From assembly GCA_030679805.1 (NCBI GenBank), contig JAUXST010000937.1, positions 1-14,721 on the forward strand: a stretch of DNA of 14,721 nt, read 5' to 3'. The stretch's first letter is position 1. The number at the start of each line of letters is the position of its first letter. Below are positions 1-7,508 of the stretch, in pieces. The translations under genes were made by a program, and so were the position numbers. This DNA comes from Reyranella sp. GTDB lineage: Bacteria; Pseudomonadota; Alphaproteobacteria; Reyranellales; Reyranellaceae. Below the pieces are notes generated by a model. That model was not told the origin of the DNA. It searched no databases and was given only the letters and a program-made list of their open reading frames with translations.

Positions 1-167
1 GCGGACCGGGCGAGGCGACCTTGCCGCACCCCCGCCTGGCCAGCCGGGCGTTCGTTCTGAGACCTTTGGCCGATCTCGCCCCGCAATGGCGCCATCCCGT
101 GACCGGTGAGCCGATCCAGGCTCTTCTGGAAGCATTGCCGGCGGATCAGGTCGCGGAGCGTCTGTAG
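1..167 (+). CDS. folK: 3' end of folK, 2-amino-4-hydroxy-6-hydroxymethyldihydropteridine pyrophosphokinase
   Basis: Only the last 54 codons lie in the window, read in the frame starting at base 3 and ending at TAG 165-167. The visible peptide contains LPHPRLASRAFVLRPLADLAP followed by a short HPVTG turn and a helical tail. This matches the C-terminal end of HPPK enzymes, which typically carry a PHPR...R.FVL.PL.diaP signature. The enzyme transfers pyrophosphate from ATP to 6-hydroxymethyl-dihydropterin in cytoplasmic folate synthesis. The N-terminal catalytic part is outside the window, so intactness cannot be judged. The gap of 84 bases to rpoZ holds a promoter-like sequence, so rpoZ is probably not wholly dependent on folK transcription. 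Identification rests on the short signature alone. Confidence 0.8.
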   Translation, partial: GPGEATLPHPRLASRAFVLRPLADLAPQWRHPVTGEPIQALLEALPADQVAERL

Positions 168-194
168 GCTGCACCGGCCTGCGTTTTGCGGCCC

Positions 195-222
195 TTGCCT
201 TTTGATGAGGGGCGCGTATAAC
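195..222 (+). promoter_or_regulatory. Candidate sigma70-type promoter for rpoZ
   Basis: TTGCCT (195-200) and TATAAC (217-222) are separated by 16 bases, each close to the -35 and -10 consensus. The predicted start of transcription near 229 gives a leader of about 23 bases before the rpoZ ATG, enough to include the AGAGG ribosome binding site at 242-246. This is judged by eye only. Confidence 0.42.
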
Positions 223-251
223 CCGCCGCTCCCGGGAAATCAGAGGTCGCC

Positions 252-614
252 ATGGCGCGCGTCACCGTCGAAGACTGCATCGTGCAGGTCCCCAATCGTT
301 TCGAACTCGTCATGTTTGCCGCCCAGCGGGCGCGCGACATCTCATCTGGTGCCCAGATCACTCTGGATCGTGACCGCGACAAGAACCCGGTCGTGGCGCT
401 GCGTGAAATCGCCGAAACGAAGCTCGATCAGGCGGTGCTCAAGGATTCGCTGATCTCGGGGATGCAGAAGCACGCCGACATCGACAAGCCCGAAGAGGTC
501 AACGAGATGGCCGAACTCGAGCAGGAGTTGGCGGCGGCCCTGGCCCAGGGCGGCGCCGAAGCAGCCCAGCCGAAGGCCCTGCCGATGGCCGAGGAAGACG
601 ACGTCACCGAATAA
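252..614 (+). CDS. rpoZ: DNA-directed RNA polymerase subunit omega
   Basis: The 120-residue protein opens MARVTVEDCIVQVPNRFELVMFAAQRARDIS, the hallmark of bacterial omega. This small subunit helps fold and assemble the beta' subunit and takes part in ppGpp responses of RNA polymerase. Residues 1-65 form the conserved helical core, including the R-ARDIS-GA segment and the NPVVALREIAE helix. Residues 75-120 are an acidic, alanine- and glutamate-rich tail ending EEDDVTE; a longer tail than in E. coli (91 aa) is usual in Alphaproteobacteria. The start is supported by AGAGG at 242-246, five bases upstream of the ATG. The gene sits directly before the ppGpp synthetase/hydrolase gene rsh, a common pairing that is functionally apt because omega forms part of a ppGpp binding site in E. 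coli. Confidence 0.95.
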   Translation: MARVTVEDCIVQVPNRFELVMFAAQRARDISSGAQITLDRDRDKNPVVALREIAETKLDQAVLKDSLISGMQKHADIDKPEEVNEMAELEQELAAALAQGGAEAAQPKALPMAEEDDVTE

Positions 615-615
615 G

Positions 616-650
616 GCCCTGCTTGAGGCCTAGCAGGGCTCAGCCCTGCT
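616..650 (+). terminator. Two alternative hairpins between rpoZ and rsh
   Basis: Three 8-base segments alternate as complements: GCCCTGCT (616-623), AGCAGGGC (632-639) and GCCCTGCT (643-650). The middle segment can pair perfectly with either neighbour, giving a hairpin with an 8-base loop or one with a 3-base loop. No U-run follows (ATTCGTGCAA), so this is not a textbook intrinsic terminator. It could attenuate transcription, protect or process the rpoZ 3' end, or be a weak terminator. The structure begins one base after the rpoZ stop codon. Confidence 0.4.
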
Positions 651-689
651 ATTCGTGCAATCGTCGTGGAGTGGACGCAATCCGCACCA

Positions 690-695
690 TATAAT
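690..695 (+). promoter_or_regulatory. Consensus -10 box of a probable rsh promoter
   Basis: A perfect TATAAT lies 11 bases upstream of the ATG at 707. No convincing -35 exists at the expected distance; the best is TGGAGT at 667-672 with 17-base spacing. Transcription would start about 701-704. That excludes the GTG at 698 from the message and leaves only a few bases before the ATG. Confidence 0.45.
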
Positions 696-706
696 GCGTG
701 ATTGCG

Positions 707-2896
707 ATGATTCGTCAGTTTGAACTCGTTGAGCGCGTACAGTCCTACGATCCGGAGGCGGACGAGGACGTGCTCAATCGCGCCTACGTCTACGGGCTGA
801 AGAAGCACGGTAACCAGCTCCGGGCCTCCGGCGACCCGTATTTTTCGCATCCTGTCGAGGTGGCCGGCATCCTGGCCGAGATGCGACTCGATACGGCCTC
901 GATCGTCACGGGCCTGCTGCACGATACCCTCGAGGACACCGACGCCACGCGCGACGAGATCGCCGGCCTGTTCGGCGAGAACATTGCGCGCCTGGTCGAC
1001 GGCGTGACCAAGCTGTCGAGGCTGGAGATCCAGTCCGAGAGCACCAAGGAAGCCGAGAACCTGCGCAAGCTGGTGCTGGCGATGTCGTCGGACATCCGGG
1101 TTCTGCTCGTGAAGCTCGCCGACCGCCTTCACAACATGCGGACCCTGCGCCACATCAAGGAGCCGGCGCGACGCAAGCGCATCGCCCGCGAGACCATGGA
1201 CCTCTATGCCCCGCTCGCCTCGCGCATCGGCATGGAAAAGGTCAAGCGCGAACTTGAGGAACTAGCATTCGCCGAACTCAATCCTGACGGCCTGGCCTCG
1301 GTGGAGGCGCGTCTTGGTTATCTGCGTGAACGCGGCGAAAGGCTGGTGCCCCAGATCGAGGCCGAGTTGATCAAGACGCTGAAGGACGGCGGCCTCAATG
1401 CGCAGATCCAGGGTCGGGAGAAGACGCCTTACTCGATCTGGCGCAAGATGCAGACCAAGAACGTGTCGTTCGAGCAGCTCGCCGACATCATGGCGTTTCG
1501 CATCCTCGTAGACGACGTCGCGCAGTGCTACCAGGCACTGGGCCTGCTGCATGGCCGCTATCAGGTGCTGCCGCAGCGGTTCAAGGACTACATCTCTGTT
1601 CCCAAGCCCAACGGCTATCGCTCGCTGCACACGGGCGTCATAGGCCCGCTCGGGCAGCGCATCGAGATCCAGATCCGGACCGGGGAGATGCAGGACCAGG
1701 CCGAGCGCGGCGTCGCCGCTCACTGGATCTACAAGCAGGGCGGGCCATCGACCGACGCGCCGCAATACGCCTGGTTGCGCAGCCTCATCGATATTCTCGA
1801 CAAGGCACCCAACGCGGAAGAATTCCTCGAGCACACCAAGCTTGAGATGTTCCAGGATCAGGTGTTCTGCTTCACGCCCAAGGGCAAGCTGATCGCGCTG
1901 CCGCGGGGTGCGACGCCGATCGATTTCGCCTATGCCGTTCACAGTCAGGTCGGCGACACTTGCGTCGGATCCAAGATCAATGGCCGCATGCTGCCGCTGC
2001 GAACCCAGCTGGCCAACGGCGACCAGGTGGAGATCGTCACGTCGAGAGCACAGACGCCGTCGCCGACCTGGGAGCGCTTCGTCGTCACTGGTAAGGCCAA
2101 GGCCGCTATTCGGCGCTTCATCCGTATGCGCCAGCGGGAACAATACATCCAGCTCGGCAAGTCGTTGCTCGACAAGACGTTCCATGAGGAAGGCTATGAG
2201 GCCACGGAAAAGGGCCTCGATGGCGTGCGTGCCAACTTCAAGCAGACGACCACGGATGATCTGGTCGCTGCCGTCGGCGCGGGGTTGGTCGGCGCGCGCG
2301 AAGTGCTGACTGCCGTCTATCCCGGCCTGAAGCAGCCGCGGCCTGGTTCCAGGGGGGGCGGTGCCGACGTGGTGCCGATCTCGCGGGCACGAAGCAAGGC
2401 CGGGAAGGCCGGAGAGGGAGGACGGGCCGCCAAGGAGGCCGGCCAGATTGCGATCCGCGGCCTGATCCCGGGTATGGCCGTTCATTTCGCCCGCTGCTGC
2501 CATCCGCTGCCGGGAGACCGCATCGTCGGCATCATCACCACCGGCAAGGGCGTGACCATCCACACGATCGACTGCGCCACGCTTGAGAGCTTTTCCGAGG
2601 CGCCCGAGCGCTGGATCGATGTCGGTTGGGATTCGGTCGGCGAGGGCGCTGCCACCGCCTATACCGGTCGCCTCAAGATCACGGTCGCCAACCAGCCGGG
2701 CAGCCTGTCGAGCCTGTCGACGGTGATAGCCCGCCATGAAGGCAATATTTCGAACCTGCGCATCGTCAACCGCTCGATGGATTTCTTCGACATGGTGATC
2801 GACGTCGAAGTCGCGGACGTGAAGCATCTTGCCGACATCACCGCGGCCCTTCGCGCGACTCCGGCCATCAATGCCGTCGAGCGCGCCCGCAATTGA
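707..2896 (+). CDS. rsh: Bifunctional (p)ppGpp synthetase/hydrolase (Rel/SpoT homologue)
   Basis: The 729-residue cytosolic enzyme makes (p)ppGpp from GTP/GDP and ATP and also hydrolyses it, setting the stringent response. The HD hydrolase domain keeps H48, the H72-D73 pair in HDTLEDT, and D139 in KLADRLHNMRTL. The synthetase domain has the GREKTPYSIWRKM segment, the RFKD motif (291-294) typical of bifunctional enzymes rather than RelA, NGYRSLHT, and E320 in EIQIRT. A TGS domain follows (about 386-446), then a conserved cysteine pair (597-598, ARCCHPLPGD) and a C-terminal ACT domain from about 655. Both active sites look intact. An in-frame GTG at 698 is possible, but the ATG at 707 gives the family-typical start MIRQFELVERVQ and fits the TATAAT at 690-695. 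No Shine-Dalgarno sequence precedes either start. It is the only such enzyme in the window and probably the sole long Rsh of the cell, as is usual in Alphaproteobacteria. Confidence 0.95.
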   Translation: MIRQFELVERVQSYDPEADEDVLNRAYVYGLKKHGNQLRASGDPYFSHPVEVAGILAEMRLDTASIVTGLLHDTLEDTDATRDEIAGLFGENIARLVDGVTKLSRLEIQSESTKEAENLRKLVLAMSSDIRVLLVKLADRLHNMRTLRHIKEPARRKRIARETMDLYAPLASRIGMEKVKRELEELAFAELNPDGLASVEARLGYLRERGERLVPQIEAELIKTLKDGGLNAQIQGREKTPYSIWRKMQTKNVSFEQLADIMAFRILVDDVAQCYQALGLLHGRYQVLPQRFKDYISVPKPNGYRSLHTGVIGPLGQRIEIQIRTGEMQDQAERGVAAHWIYKQGGPSTDAPQYAWLRSLIDILDKAPNAEEFLEHTKLEMFQDQVFCFTPKGKLIALPRGATPIDFAYAVHSQVGDTCVGSKINGRMLPLRTQLANGDQVEIVTSRAQTPSPTWERFVVTGKAKAAIRRFIRMRQREQYIQLGKSLLDKTFHEEGYEATEKGLDGVRANFKQTTTDDLVAAVGAGLVGAREVLTAVYPGLKQPRPGSRGGGADVVPISRARSKAGKAGEGGRAAKEAGQIAIRGLIPGMAVHFARCCHPLPGDRIVGIITTGKGVTIHTIDCATLESFSEAPERWIDVGWDSVGEGAATAYTGRLKITVANQPGSLSSLSTVIARHEGNISNLRIVNRSMDFFDMVIDVEVADVKHLADITAALRATPAINAVERARN

Positions 2897-2921
2897 CACT
2901 CCCTCCCGCCCTCATCTTGTG
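2893..2921 (+). promoter_or_regulatory. Possible promoter before pdxJ
   Basis: A perfect TTGACA (2893-2898) overlaps the rsh stop codon. The -10 region at the right distance is poor: TCTTGT at 2915-2920 with 16-base spacing. The -35 match may be a chance product of the stop codon context. pdxJ could equally be read through from rsh, 35 bases upstream. Confidence 0.22.
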
Positions 2922-2931
2922 AAAGTTACGC

Positions 2932-3684
2932 ATGTCCGCGTCGTCCCGTTTGCGTCTTGGAGTGAACATCGATCACGTGGCGACGGTGCGCAACGCACGC
3001 GGTGGCCATTTGCCCGATCCGCTGCGGGCCGCGCGTCTCGCCGAGGCCGCCGGTGCTGATGGCATCACGGCACACCTGCGCGAAGACCGCCGGCACATCG
3101 TCGATGACGACATCGCGGGCTTGATGCGCGACCTCAAGGTGCCGCTCAATTTCGAGATGGCGGCGACCCAGGAAATGGTCGACATGGCGCTGCGGCATCG
3201 CCCGCACGCCGCCTGCATCGTCCCCGAAAAGCGCGAGGAGCGCACGACCGAGGGCGGACTCGATGCCGCCGGCCAGCACAATCACCTGAAGCCGATGATC
3301 GCAAAGCTGCGCGATGCCGGCATTCGCGTGTCGCTGTTCATCGAGGCGGATCCGCGCCAGCTCGAGGCCGCAGTGGTGCTGGGCGCGCCGGTCGTCGAAC
3401 TGCACACCGGCAGGTACTGCGAACTGGAGGGCGACGCCAAACGGGCAGAACTCGCACGATTGCAGAAGGCGGCGGCCCTCTGCGCCCGGCTCGGCCTCGA
3501 GTGCCATGCCGGCCATGGGCTGAGCTTTGGCGACGTCGGACCGGTTGCGGCGATCCCCGAAGTGCGCGAACTCAACATCGGCCACTTCCTGATCGGCGAG
3601 GCGATTTTCGTTGGCCTCGAGCCTGCGATCCGGGAAATGCGCCGCCTCATGGATGCGGCGCGGGGATCGGGGACGGTCGCGTGA
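2932..3684 (+). CDS. pdxJ: Pyridoxine 5'-phosphate synthase
   Basis: The 250-residue protein condenses 1-deoxyxylulose 5-phosphate with 3-amino-1-hydroxyacetone 1-phosphate to pyridoxine 5'-phosphate in the DXP-dependent vitamin B6 pathway. It shows the TIM-barrel family signatures in order: LRLGVNIDHVATVRNARG (7-24), ITAHLREDRRHI with H48, NFEMA with E75, CIVPEKREERTTEGGLD near 110, HTGRYCE, and ECHAGHGLSF followed by a phosphate-binding region with NIGHFLIGEAIF. Length matches the family (about 240-250). The start MSASSRLRLGVN is natural, although only a weak GAAAG precedes it. The stop codon overlaps the acpS start (GTGA), so the two are translationally coupled. The pdxJ-acpS pair is widespread in Proteobacteria. 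Confidence 0.95.
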   Translation: MSASSRLRLGVNIDHVATVRNARGGHLPDPLRAARLAEAAGADGITAHLREDRRHIVDDDIAGLMRDLKVPLNFEMAATQEMVDMALRHRPHAACIVPEKREERTTEGGLDAAGQHNHLKPMIAKLRDAGIRVSLFIEADPRQLEAAVVLGAPVVELHTGRYCELEGDAKRAELARLQKAAALCARLGLECHAGHGLSFGDVGPVAAIPEVRELNIGHFLIGEAIFVGLEPAIREMRRLMDAARGSGTVA

Positions 3685-4082
3685 TCATCGGCATCGGCAA
3701 CGACCTCGTGGATATCAAGCGGATCGAGAAATCGCTGGAACGCTTCGGCGACCGGTTCGTGCAGCGTGTCTTCACCGAGACGGAACAAATGCGCTCGGAA
3801 GGCCGGGCCACGCGCGCGGCCAGCTACGCCAAGCGGTTTGCGGCCAAGGAGGCATGTTCAAAGGCCCTGGGCACGGGGCTGCGCCGCGGTGTCTTCTGGC
3901 GCGATATGGGCGTCGTCAACCAACGCAGCGGCAAGCCGACGATGGCGCTCACCGGCGGGGCGCTCGCCCGCCTGCAGGAGATCACGCCGGCCGGAATGTC
4001 GCCGCAGATCGATCTCACCCTGACCGACGAATATCCCCTGGCACAGGCCATCGTGATCATTTCCGGCGTGCCGCTTGCGTGA
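3681..4082 (+). CDS. acpS: Holo-[acyl-carrier-protein] synthase
   Basis: The 133-residue enzyme transfers the 4'-phosphopantetheine arm of CoA onto acyl carrier protein, activating fatty acid synthesis. It begins with a GTG codon that overlaps the pdxJ TGA by four bases (GTGA). This start gives the family N-terminus MIIGIGNDLVDIKRIE with magnesium ligand D8. The second signature, KRFAAKEACSKALGTG, carries E57 and the CoA-binding region. The C-terminal LTLTDEYPLAQAIVIIS closes the typical trimeric fold. Length agrees with AcpS (about 120-140). Longer in-frame extension upstream into pdxJ has no family support. A 165-base gap follows before lepB. Confidence 0.94.
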   Translation: MIIGIGNDLVDIKRIEKSLERFGDRFVQRVFTETEQMRSEGRATRAASYAKRFAAKEACSKALGTGLRRGVFWRDMGVVNQRSGKPTMALTGGALARLQEITPAGMSPQIDLTLTDEYPLAQAIVIISGVPLA

Positions 4083-4192
4083 GCGACCTTTGGTGCAAAA
4101 TACGTCTATTGGTCCGGATTCGGGCGGCCCGACCGGATTGGCGCGGTCTTGAAATGATCAATTTGCTGCGTTCACATGTTCCCTCGGAGCGG

Positions 4193-4221
4193 GAGACAGG
4201 GGCTGCCGGCCCTGCTATAGG
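4193..4221 (+). promoter_or_regulatory. Candidate promoter for the lepB-rnc-era cluster
   Basis: GAGACA (4193-4198) and TATAGG (4216-4221) are separated by 17 bases, each matching four of six consensus bases. A second, weaker pair is TTGAAA (4149-4154) with TCACAT (4172-4177). The acpS-lepB gap of 165 bases (4083-4247) is the longest non-coding stretch in the housekeeping region, so an independent promoter here is reasonable. No ORF with family support and no terminator with a U-run was seen in it. Confidence 0.33.
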
Positions 4222-4247
4222 CGCGGCTCGTTTGAACTGGAACGGCG

Positions 4248-5072
4248 ATGACGGACGTGGCTGAGCGTCGAAAGCGTGGACAAGACAAGACCGGTGGCTG
4301 GGGCGAAACCATCCGCACGGTAGTCTATGCCGTATTGATTGCGCTGGTCGTGCGGACTTTTGCCATCGAGCCGTTCAACATCCCCAGCGGCTCGATGATC
4401 CCGACCCTGCTGGTCGGCGACTACCTGTTCGTCTCGAAATACTCGTACGGCTACAGCAAGCACTCCTTCCCGTTCTCGATGGGTCTGTTTCCGGGCCGTA
4501 TCTTCGGCAGCCCCCCCGAGCGCGGCGACGTTGCCGTGTTCAAGTATCCCGGCGACCAGGGTCAGGGCGTGAACCGCACCGACTACATCAAACGTATCGT
4601 CGGCATGCCGGGCGACCGCATCCAGGTGACGAACGGCGTGCTCCATATCAACGGAACGGCCGTGCCGCGTCTGCGCATCGGCGACTACGTGAGAGGCACC
4701 AACTTCCATTACCAGAAGGGGACGCTGTATAGCGAGCAGTTGCCGAACGGCCGCCGCTATACGGTGCTCGAGTACAACGACGATGGTCCGTCCGACAACA
4801 CGCCGGAGTTCCTCGTCCCCGCCGGCAACTATTTCGTCATGGGCGACAATCGCGACGATTCGCTCGACAGCCGCACGCGGCTGATGTTGCGCGACTTCTC
4901 CGGAACGACCCGCGATCGCGACCAGCTGGGTTGGTACGTTCCCTCCGAAAATCTCGTCGGCCGGGCCGAGTTCATCTTCTTTTCGCACGATCCGGCTGTC
5001 GCTGGCTGGGCCGAGCCATGGAAATGGCCGCAGGCCATCCGCTTCAACCGCTTCTTCATGGCGATCCACTGA
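4248..5072 (+). CDS. lepB: Signal peptidase I
   Basis: The 274-residue membrane protease removes signal peptides from exported preproteins on the outer face of the inner membrane. A basic N-terminus (ERRKRGQDK) leads into one membrane segment (about 22-38, TVVYAVLIALVVRTF). The catalytic Ser-Lys dyad is clear: S49 in NIPSGSMIPTLLVGD and K115 in DYIKRIVGMPGDRI. The later box GDNRDDSLDSR (from about residue 201) is also present. A single N-terminal anchor is usual in alphaproteobacterial LepB, unlike the two in E. coli. GGAAC just upstream of the ATG is a weak ribosome binding site. The 3' end overlaps rnc. Export by this enzyme could process Sec substrates, and also Tat substrates such as the DctP-like proteins encoded further on. 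Confidence 0.95.
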   Translation: MTDVAERRKRGQDKTGGWGETIRTVVYAVLIALVVRTFAIEPFNIPSGSMIPTLLVGDYLFVSKYSYGYSKHSFPFSMGLFPGRIFGSPPERGDVAVFKYPGDQGQGVNRTDYIKRIVGMPGDRIQVTNGVLHINGTAVPRLRIGDYVRGTNFHYQKGTLYSEQLPNGRRYTVLEYNDDGPSDNTPEFLVPAGNYFVMGDNRDDSLDSRTRLMLRDFSGTTRDRDQLGWYVPSENLVGRAEFIFFSHDPAVAGWAEPWKWPQAIRFNRFFMAIH

Positions 5073-5776
5073 AGCCGAGCGACGTCGAACTCGCGGCGCT
5101 GGCCGGCAAGATCGGCCATACCTTCGGGCGCGCCGAACTGGCGGCCGAGGCGCTCACCCATCGCGGCGCACTCGATCGCCAGGCCGACCTCAAGGCTGCT
5201 TTTCCTCATGGCAACGAACGGCTGGAGTTCCTCGGTGACCGCGTGCTGTCGCTCGCCGTGGCCGATCTGCTGTTGCGCCTTTTTCCGCACGAACACGAAG
5301 GCGAACTGGCGCGCCGTCACGCAGCGCTTGTCCGTGCCGAGACGCTGGTTGAAATCGCAACGGCGATCGGCCTTGGTGCAGATATCAGGCTGGGCGATTC
5401 GGAGCGCGCGCAGAGCGGCCCGGTGCGTCCGACCATTCTCGCCGATGCGCTGGAGGCGTTGCTCGGAGCCGTTTTCCTCGATGCCGGGTTTGCAGCATCG
5501 GCCGCCTGCGTGCAGCGGCTGTGGGGCGACCGGCTCACCAGCCTGGCGGTCGCACCGCGTGACCCCAAGACAGCGTTGCAGGAGTGGGCGCAGGCGAGGC
5601 GGCTACCGCTGCCCGCCTACCGCGAGGTCGGCCGCGACGGGCCGCCGCACGCGCCGATATTCGTCGTCGATGTCGCCATCAAGGGACATGAGCCTGCCCT
5701 GGCGCGCGGCGGCAGCAAGCGCGAGGCCGAACGGTTGGCCGCGATCGCACTCCTCGAACGTTTGAGCCAGGCATGA
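5024..5776 (+). CDS. rnc: Ribonuclease III
   Basis: This double-strand-specific endoribonuclease processes rRNA precursors and structured mRNAs. With the ATG at 5024 the protein has 250 residues. The catalytic domain carries NERLEFLGDRVL (E65, E68, D72) and LADALEALLGAVFLDAG (D141, E144), the full magnesium-binding set. A C-terminal double-stranded RNA binding domain runs from DPKTALQEWAQ to the end, with the GGSKREAERLAA helix. The start is uncertain. ATG 5018 and 5024 overlap lepB by about 50 bases and have no clear ribosome binding site. A CTG at 5069 overlaps the lepB stop as CTGA and would give a 235-residue protein closer to the usual length. The gene overlaps era by four bases (ATGA). 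Confidence 0.93.
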   Translation: MAAGHPLQPLLHGDPLKPSDVELAALAGKIGHTFGRAELAAEALTHRGALDRQADLKAAFPHGNERLEFLGDRVLSLAVADLLLRLFPHEHEGELARRHAALVRAETLVEIATAIGLGADIRLGDSERAQSGPVRPTILADALEALLGAVFLDAGFAASAACVQRLWGDRLTSLAVAPRDPKTALQEWAQARRLPLPAYREVGRDGPPHAPIFVVDVAIKGHEPALARGGSKREAERLAAIALLERLSQA

Positions 5777-6693
5777 CGACACAGAATACGCGCGCCGGCT
5801 TCGTGGCCATCGTGGGCGCCCCCAACGCCGGCAAGTCGACCCTAGTCAATGCCATGGTCGGCTCGAAGGTAAGCATCGTGTCGCCCAAGGTGCAGACGAC
5901 GCGCATGCGGGTGATCGGCATCGCCATGGCGGATCTGCCCGACGGTGCGCGGGCACAGGTCGTGCTGGTCGACACGCCGGGCATTTTCCGCATCGCCAAG
6001 CGTCGCCTGGAGCGTGCCATGGTGGCCGCCGCGTGGCGCGGCGCGGAGGATGCGGACGTGGTGGCGCTCGTCGTCGATGCCGAGCGTGGCATTGGCCAGG
6101 AAACGCGCGCCATCGTCGAGCGGTTGAAGGAATCGCGGGCCCCGCGTTTTCTGATCCTCAACAAGATCGACGTCGTCCCGCGTGAGAACCTGCTGGCGCT
6201 CACATCCGAACTCAACGCCCTGTTGCCGTTCGAGCGCACATTCATGGTGAGCGCGCTCAAGCATGACGGGGTCGCCGACGTGCTGGCGACGCTGGCGGCC
6301 GTGTTGCCGCCGGGACCTTTTCTCTATCCCGAAGATCAGGCCGCCGACCTGCCGCTGCGCCTGCTGGCGGCCGAGGTCACGCGCGAGCAGGTCTTTCTGC
6401 AGCTTCACCAGGAGCTGCCATACGAGGCGGCGGTGGAGACGGAGAAGTGGGAAGACCGTCCCGACGGCAGCGTGCGCATCGAGCAGACGATCCATGTCCA
6501 GCGCGACGGCCAGCGCGCGATCTTCCTCGGCAAGGGCGGCGCGCGCATCAAGCAGATCGGCGCGCGGGCGCGGCACGAACTTGCCGAGATGCTGGAGCGG
6601 CCTGTGCACTTGTTCCTGCATGTCAAGGTGAGTGAACGCTGGGCCGACGATCCCGCGCACTACCGCGCCATCGGGCTCGACTACGAGCCTTAG
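5773..6693 (+). CDS. era: GTPase Era, ribosome assembly factor
   Basis: The 306-residue GTPase binds the 3' end of 16S rRNA and assists 30S subunit maturation at the membrane and ribosome. The GTPase motifs are in order: P-loop GAPNAGKST (15-23), the switch segment SPKVQTTR (37-44), DTPG (67-70), NKID (130-133) and SAL (160-162). A KH RNA-binding domain follows, with GKGGARIKQIG. Length and domain order match Era. The ATG overlaps the rnc TGA (ATGA), so translation is coupled to RNase III. This pairing is conserved in many bacteria and joins two rRNA maturation factors. Nothing unusual is seen. Confidence 0.97.
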   Translation: MTTQNTRAGFVAIVGAPNAGKSTLVNAMVGSKVSIVSPKVQTTRMRVIGIAMADLPDGARAQVVLVDTPGIFRIAKRRLERAMVAAAWRGAEDADVVALVVDAERGIGQETRAIVERLKESRAPRFLILNKIDVVPRENLLALTSELNALLPFERTFMVSALKHDGVADVLATLAAVLPPGPFLYPEDQAADLPLRLLAAEVTREQVFLQLHQELPYEAAVETEKWEDRPDGSVRIEQTIHVQRDGQRAIFLGKGGARIKQIGARARHELAEMLERPVHLFLHVKVSERWADDPAHYRAIGLDYEP

Positions 6694-6738
6694 TGCAGCC
6701 CGCTGGCGCCGACCTGCCAAACGCGGCATACCCGACAC

Positions 6739-7455
6739 ATGGACTGGAGCGATGAAGGCATCGTGCTGTCGGCGCGGCCCCATGGTGAAAGCGGTCTCGT
6801 TGCGTCGCTCCTGACCCGGGCGCACGGCCGTCACGCAGGCTTCGTGCCGGGCGGCGGCTCGCGGCGGGCCAGTCCGGTCTGGCAACCTGGCAATGTCGTC
6901 GAGGTCGGCTGGCGCGCGCGTCTGTCCGACCAACTCGGCAACTACACGGGTGAACTGCGCGAGGCGCACGCCGCGCGCGCGCTCGATGATGCGGTCGAGT
7001 TGGCCGGCCTTTCCGCCGCTTGCGCTGTTGCAGATGCGGCCCTGCCCGAACGCGAGCCGCATCCCGCGATGTTCGACGGCTTCTGCGCCTTCCTGGGAGT
7101 GCTGGGCCACCCTGGCTGGCCCGCGATCTACGTCCGCCTGGAGCTGGGCCTTTTGCAGGAGCTGGGCTTCGGCCTCGACCTCGAGAAATGCGCCGCGACC
7201 GGGGCCACGGACGATCTTGCCTATGTCTCGCCCAAGACCGGCCGGGCGGTGTCGCGCGTGGCGGCCGGCCCGTACAAGGAAAAGCTGCTGGTCTTGCCGG
7301 CATTTCTGTCCACCGGCGGGTTGCCGTCCGACGGCGACCAATTGCGCCAAGGCCTCGATTTGACGGGCTATTTCCTCGAGCGGCACGTCTTTTGGCCACA
7401 CAACAAGCCCTTGCCTCCCGCGCGGGCGAGATTTATGGAAACGCTTCAACGCTAA
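6739..7455 (+). CDS. recO: DNA repair protein RecO
   Basis: The 238-residue protein mediates loading of RecA onto SSB-coated DNA in the RecFOR pathway. The N-terminal OB-fold begins MDWSDEGIVLSARPHGESGLVASLLTRAHGRHAGFVPGG, a standard RecO opening. The central and C-terminal part is helical and contains the CAATGATDDLAYVSPKTGRAVS segment. Only one cysteine of the zinc finger found in some RecO proteins is present, a form common in Alphaproteobacteria, so zinc binding is unlikely. The gene follows era by 45 bases. No clear ribosome binding site precedes the ATG, so expression may depend on read-through and reinitiation. The 53-base gap to parC contains TAGAAT (7474-7479), a possible -10 box without a good -35. 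Confidence 0.93.
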   Translation: MDWSDEGIVLSARPHGESGLVASLLTRAHGRHAGFVPGGGSRRASPVWQPGNVVEVGWRARLSDQLGNYTGELREAHAARALDDAVELAGLSAACAVADAALPEREPHPAMFDGFCAFLGVLGHPGWPAIYVRLELGLLQELGFGLDLEKCAATGATDDLAYVSPKTGRAVSRVAAGPYKEKLLVLPAFLSTGGLPSDGDQLRQGLDLTGYFLERHVFWPHNKPLPPARARFMETLQR

Positions 7456-7508
7456 AATAACAATGGTCGCGGCTAGAATCGCGGCTGGTCCCCTCTTCAG
7501 TCCCGTCG

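Noticed and set aside
1262..2899. A 545-codon minus-strand open frame opposite rsh
   Set aside because: It mirrors the Rsh coding sequence, carries no domain that I recognise and has no promoter or start context.
3501..3680. N-terminal extension of acpS into pdxJ
   Set aside because: The frame is open, but the extension has no AcpS similarity, and the GTG at 3681 gives the exact family N-terminus with a coupled overlap.
4083..4247. A small gene in the acpS-lepB gap
   Set aside because: An open frame crosses it, but its peptide is Arg/Gly-rich shadow sequence continuing from acpS in another frame, with no separate start signal. Only promoter-like elements and a short CCGGATT direct repeat were seen.
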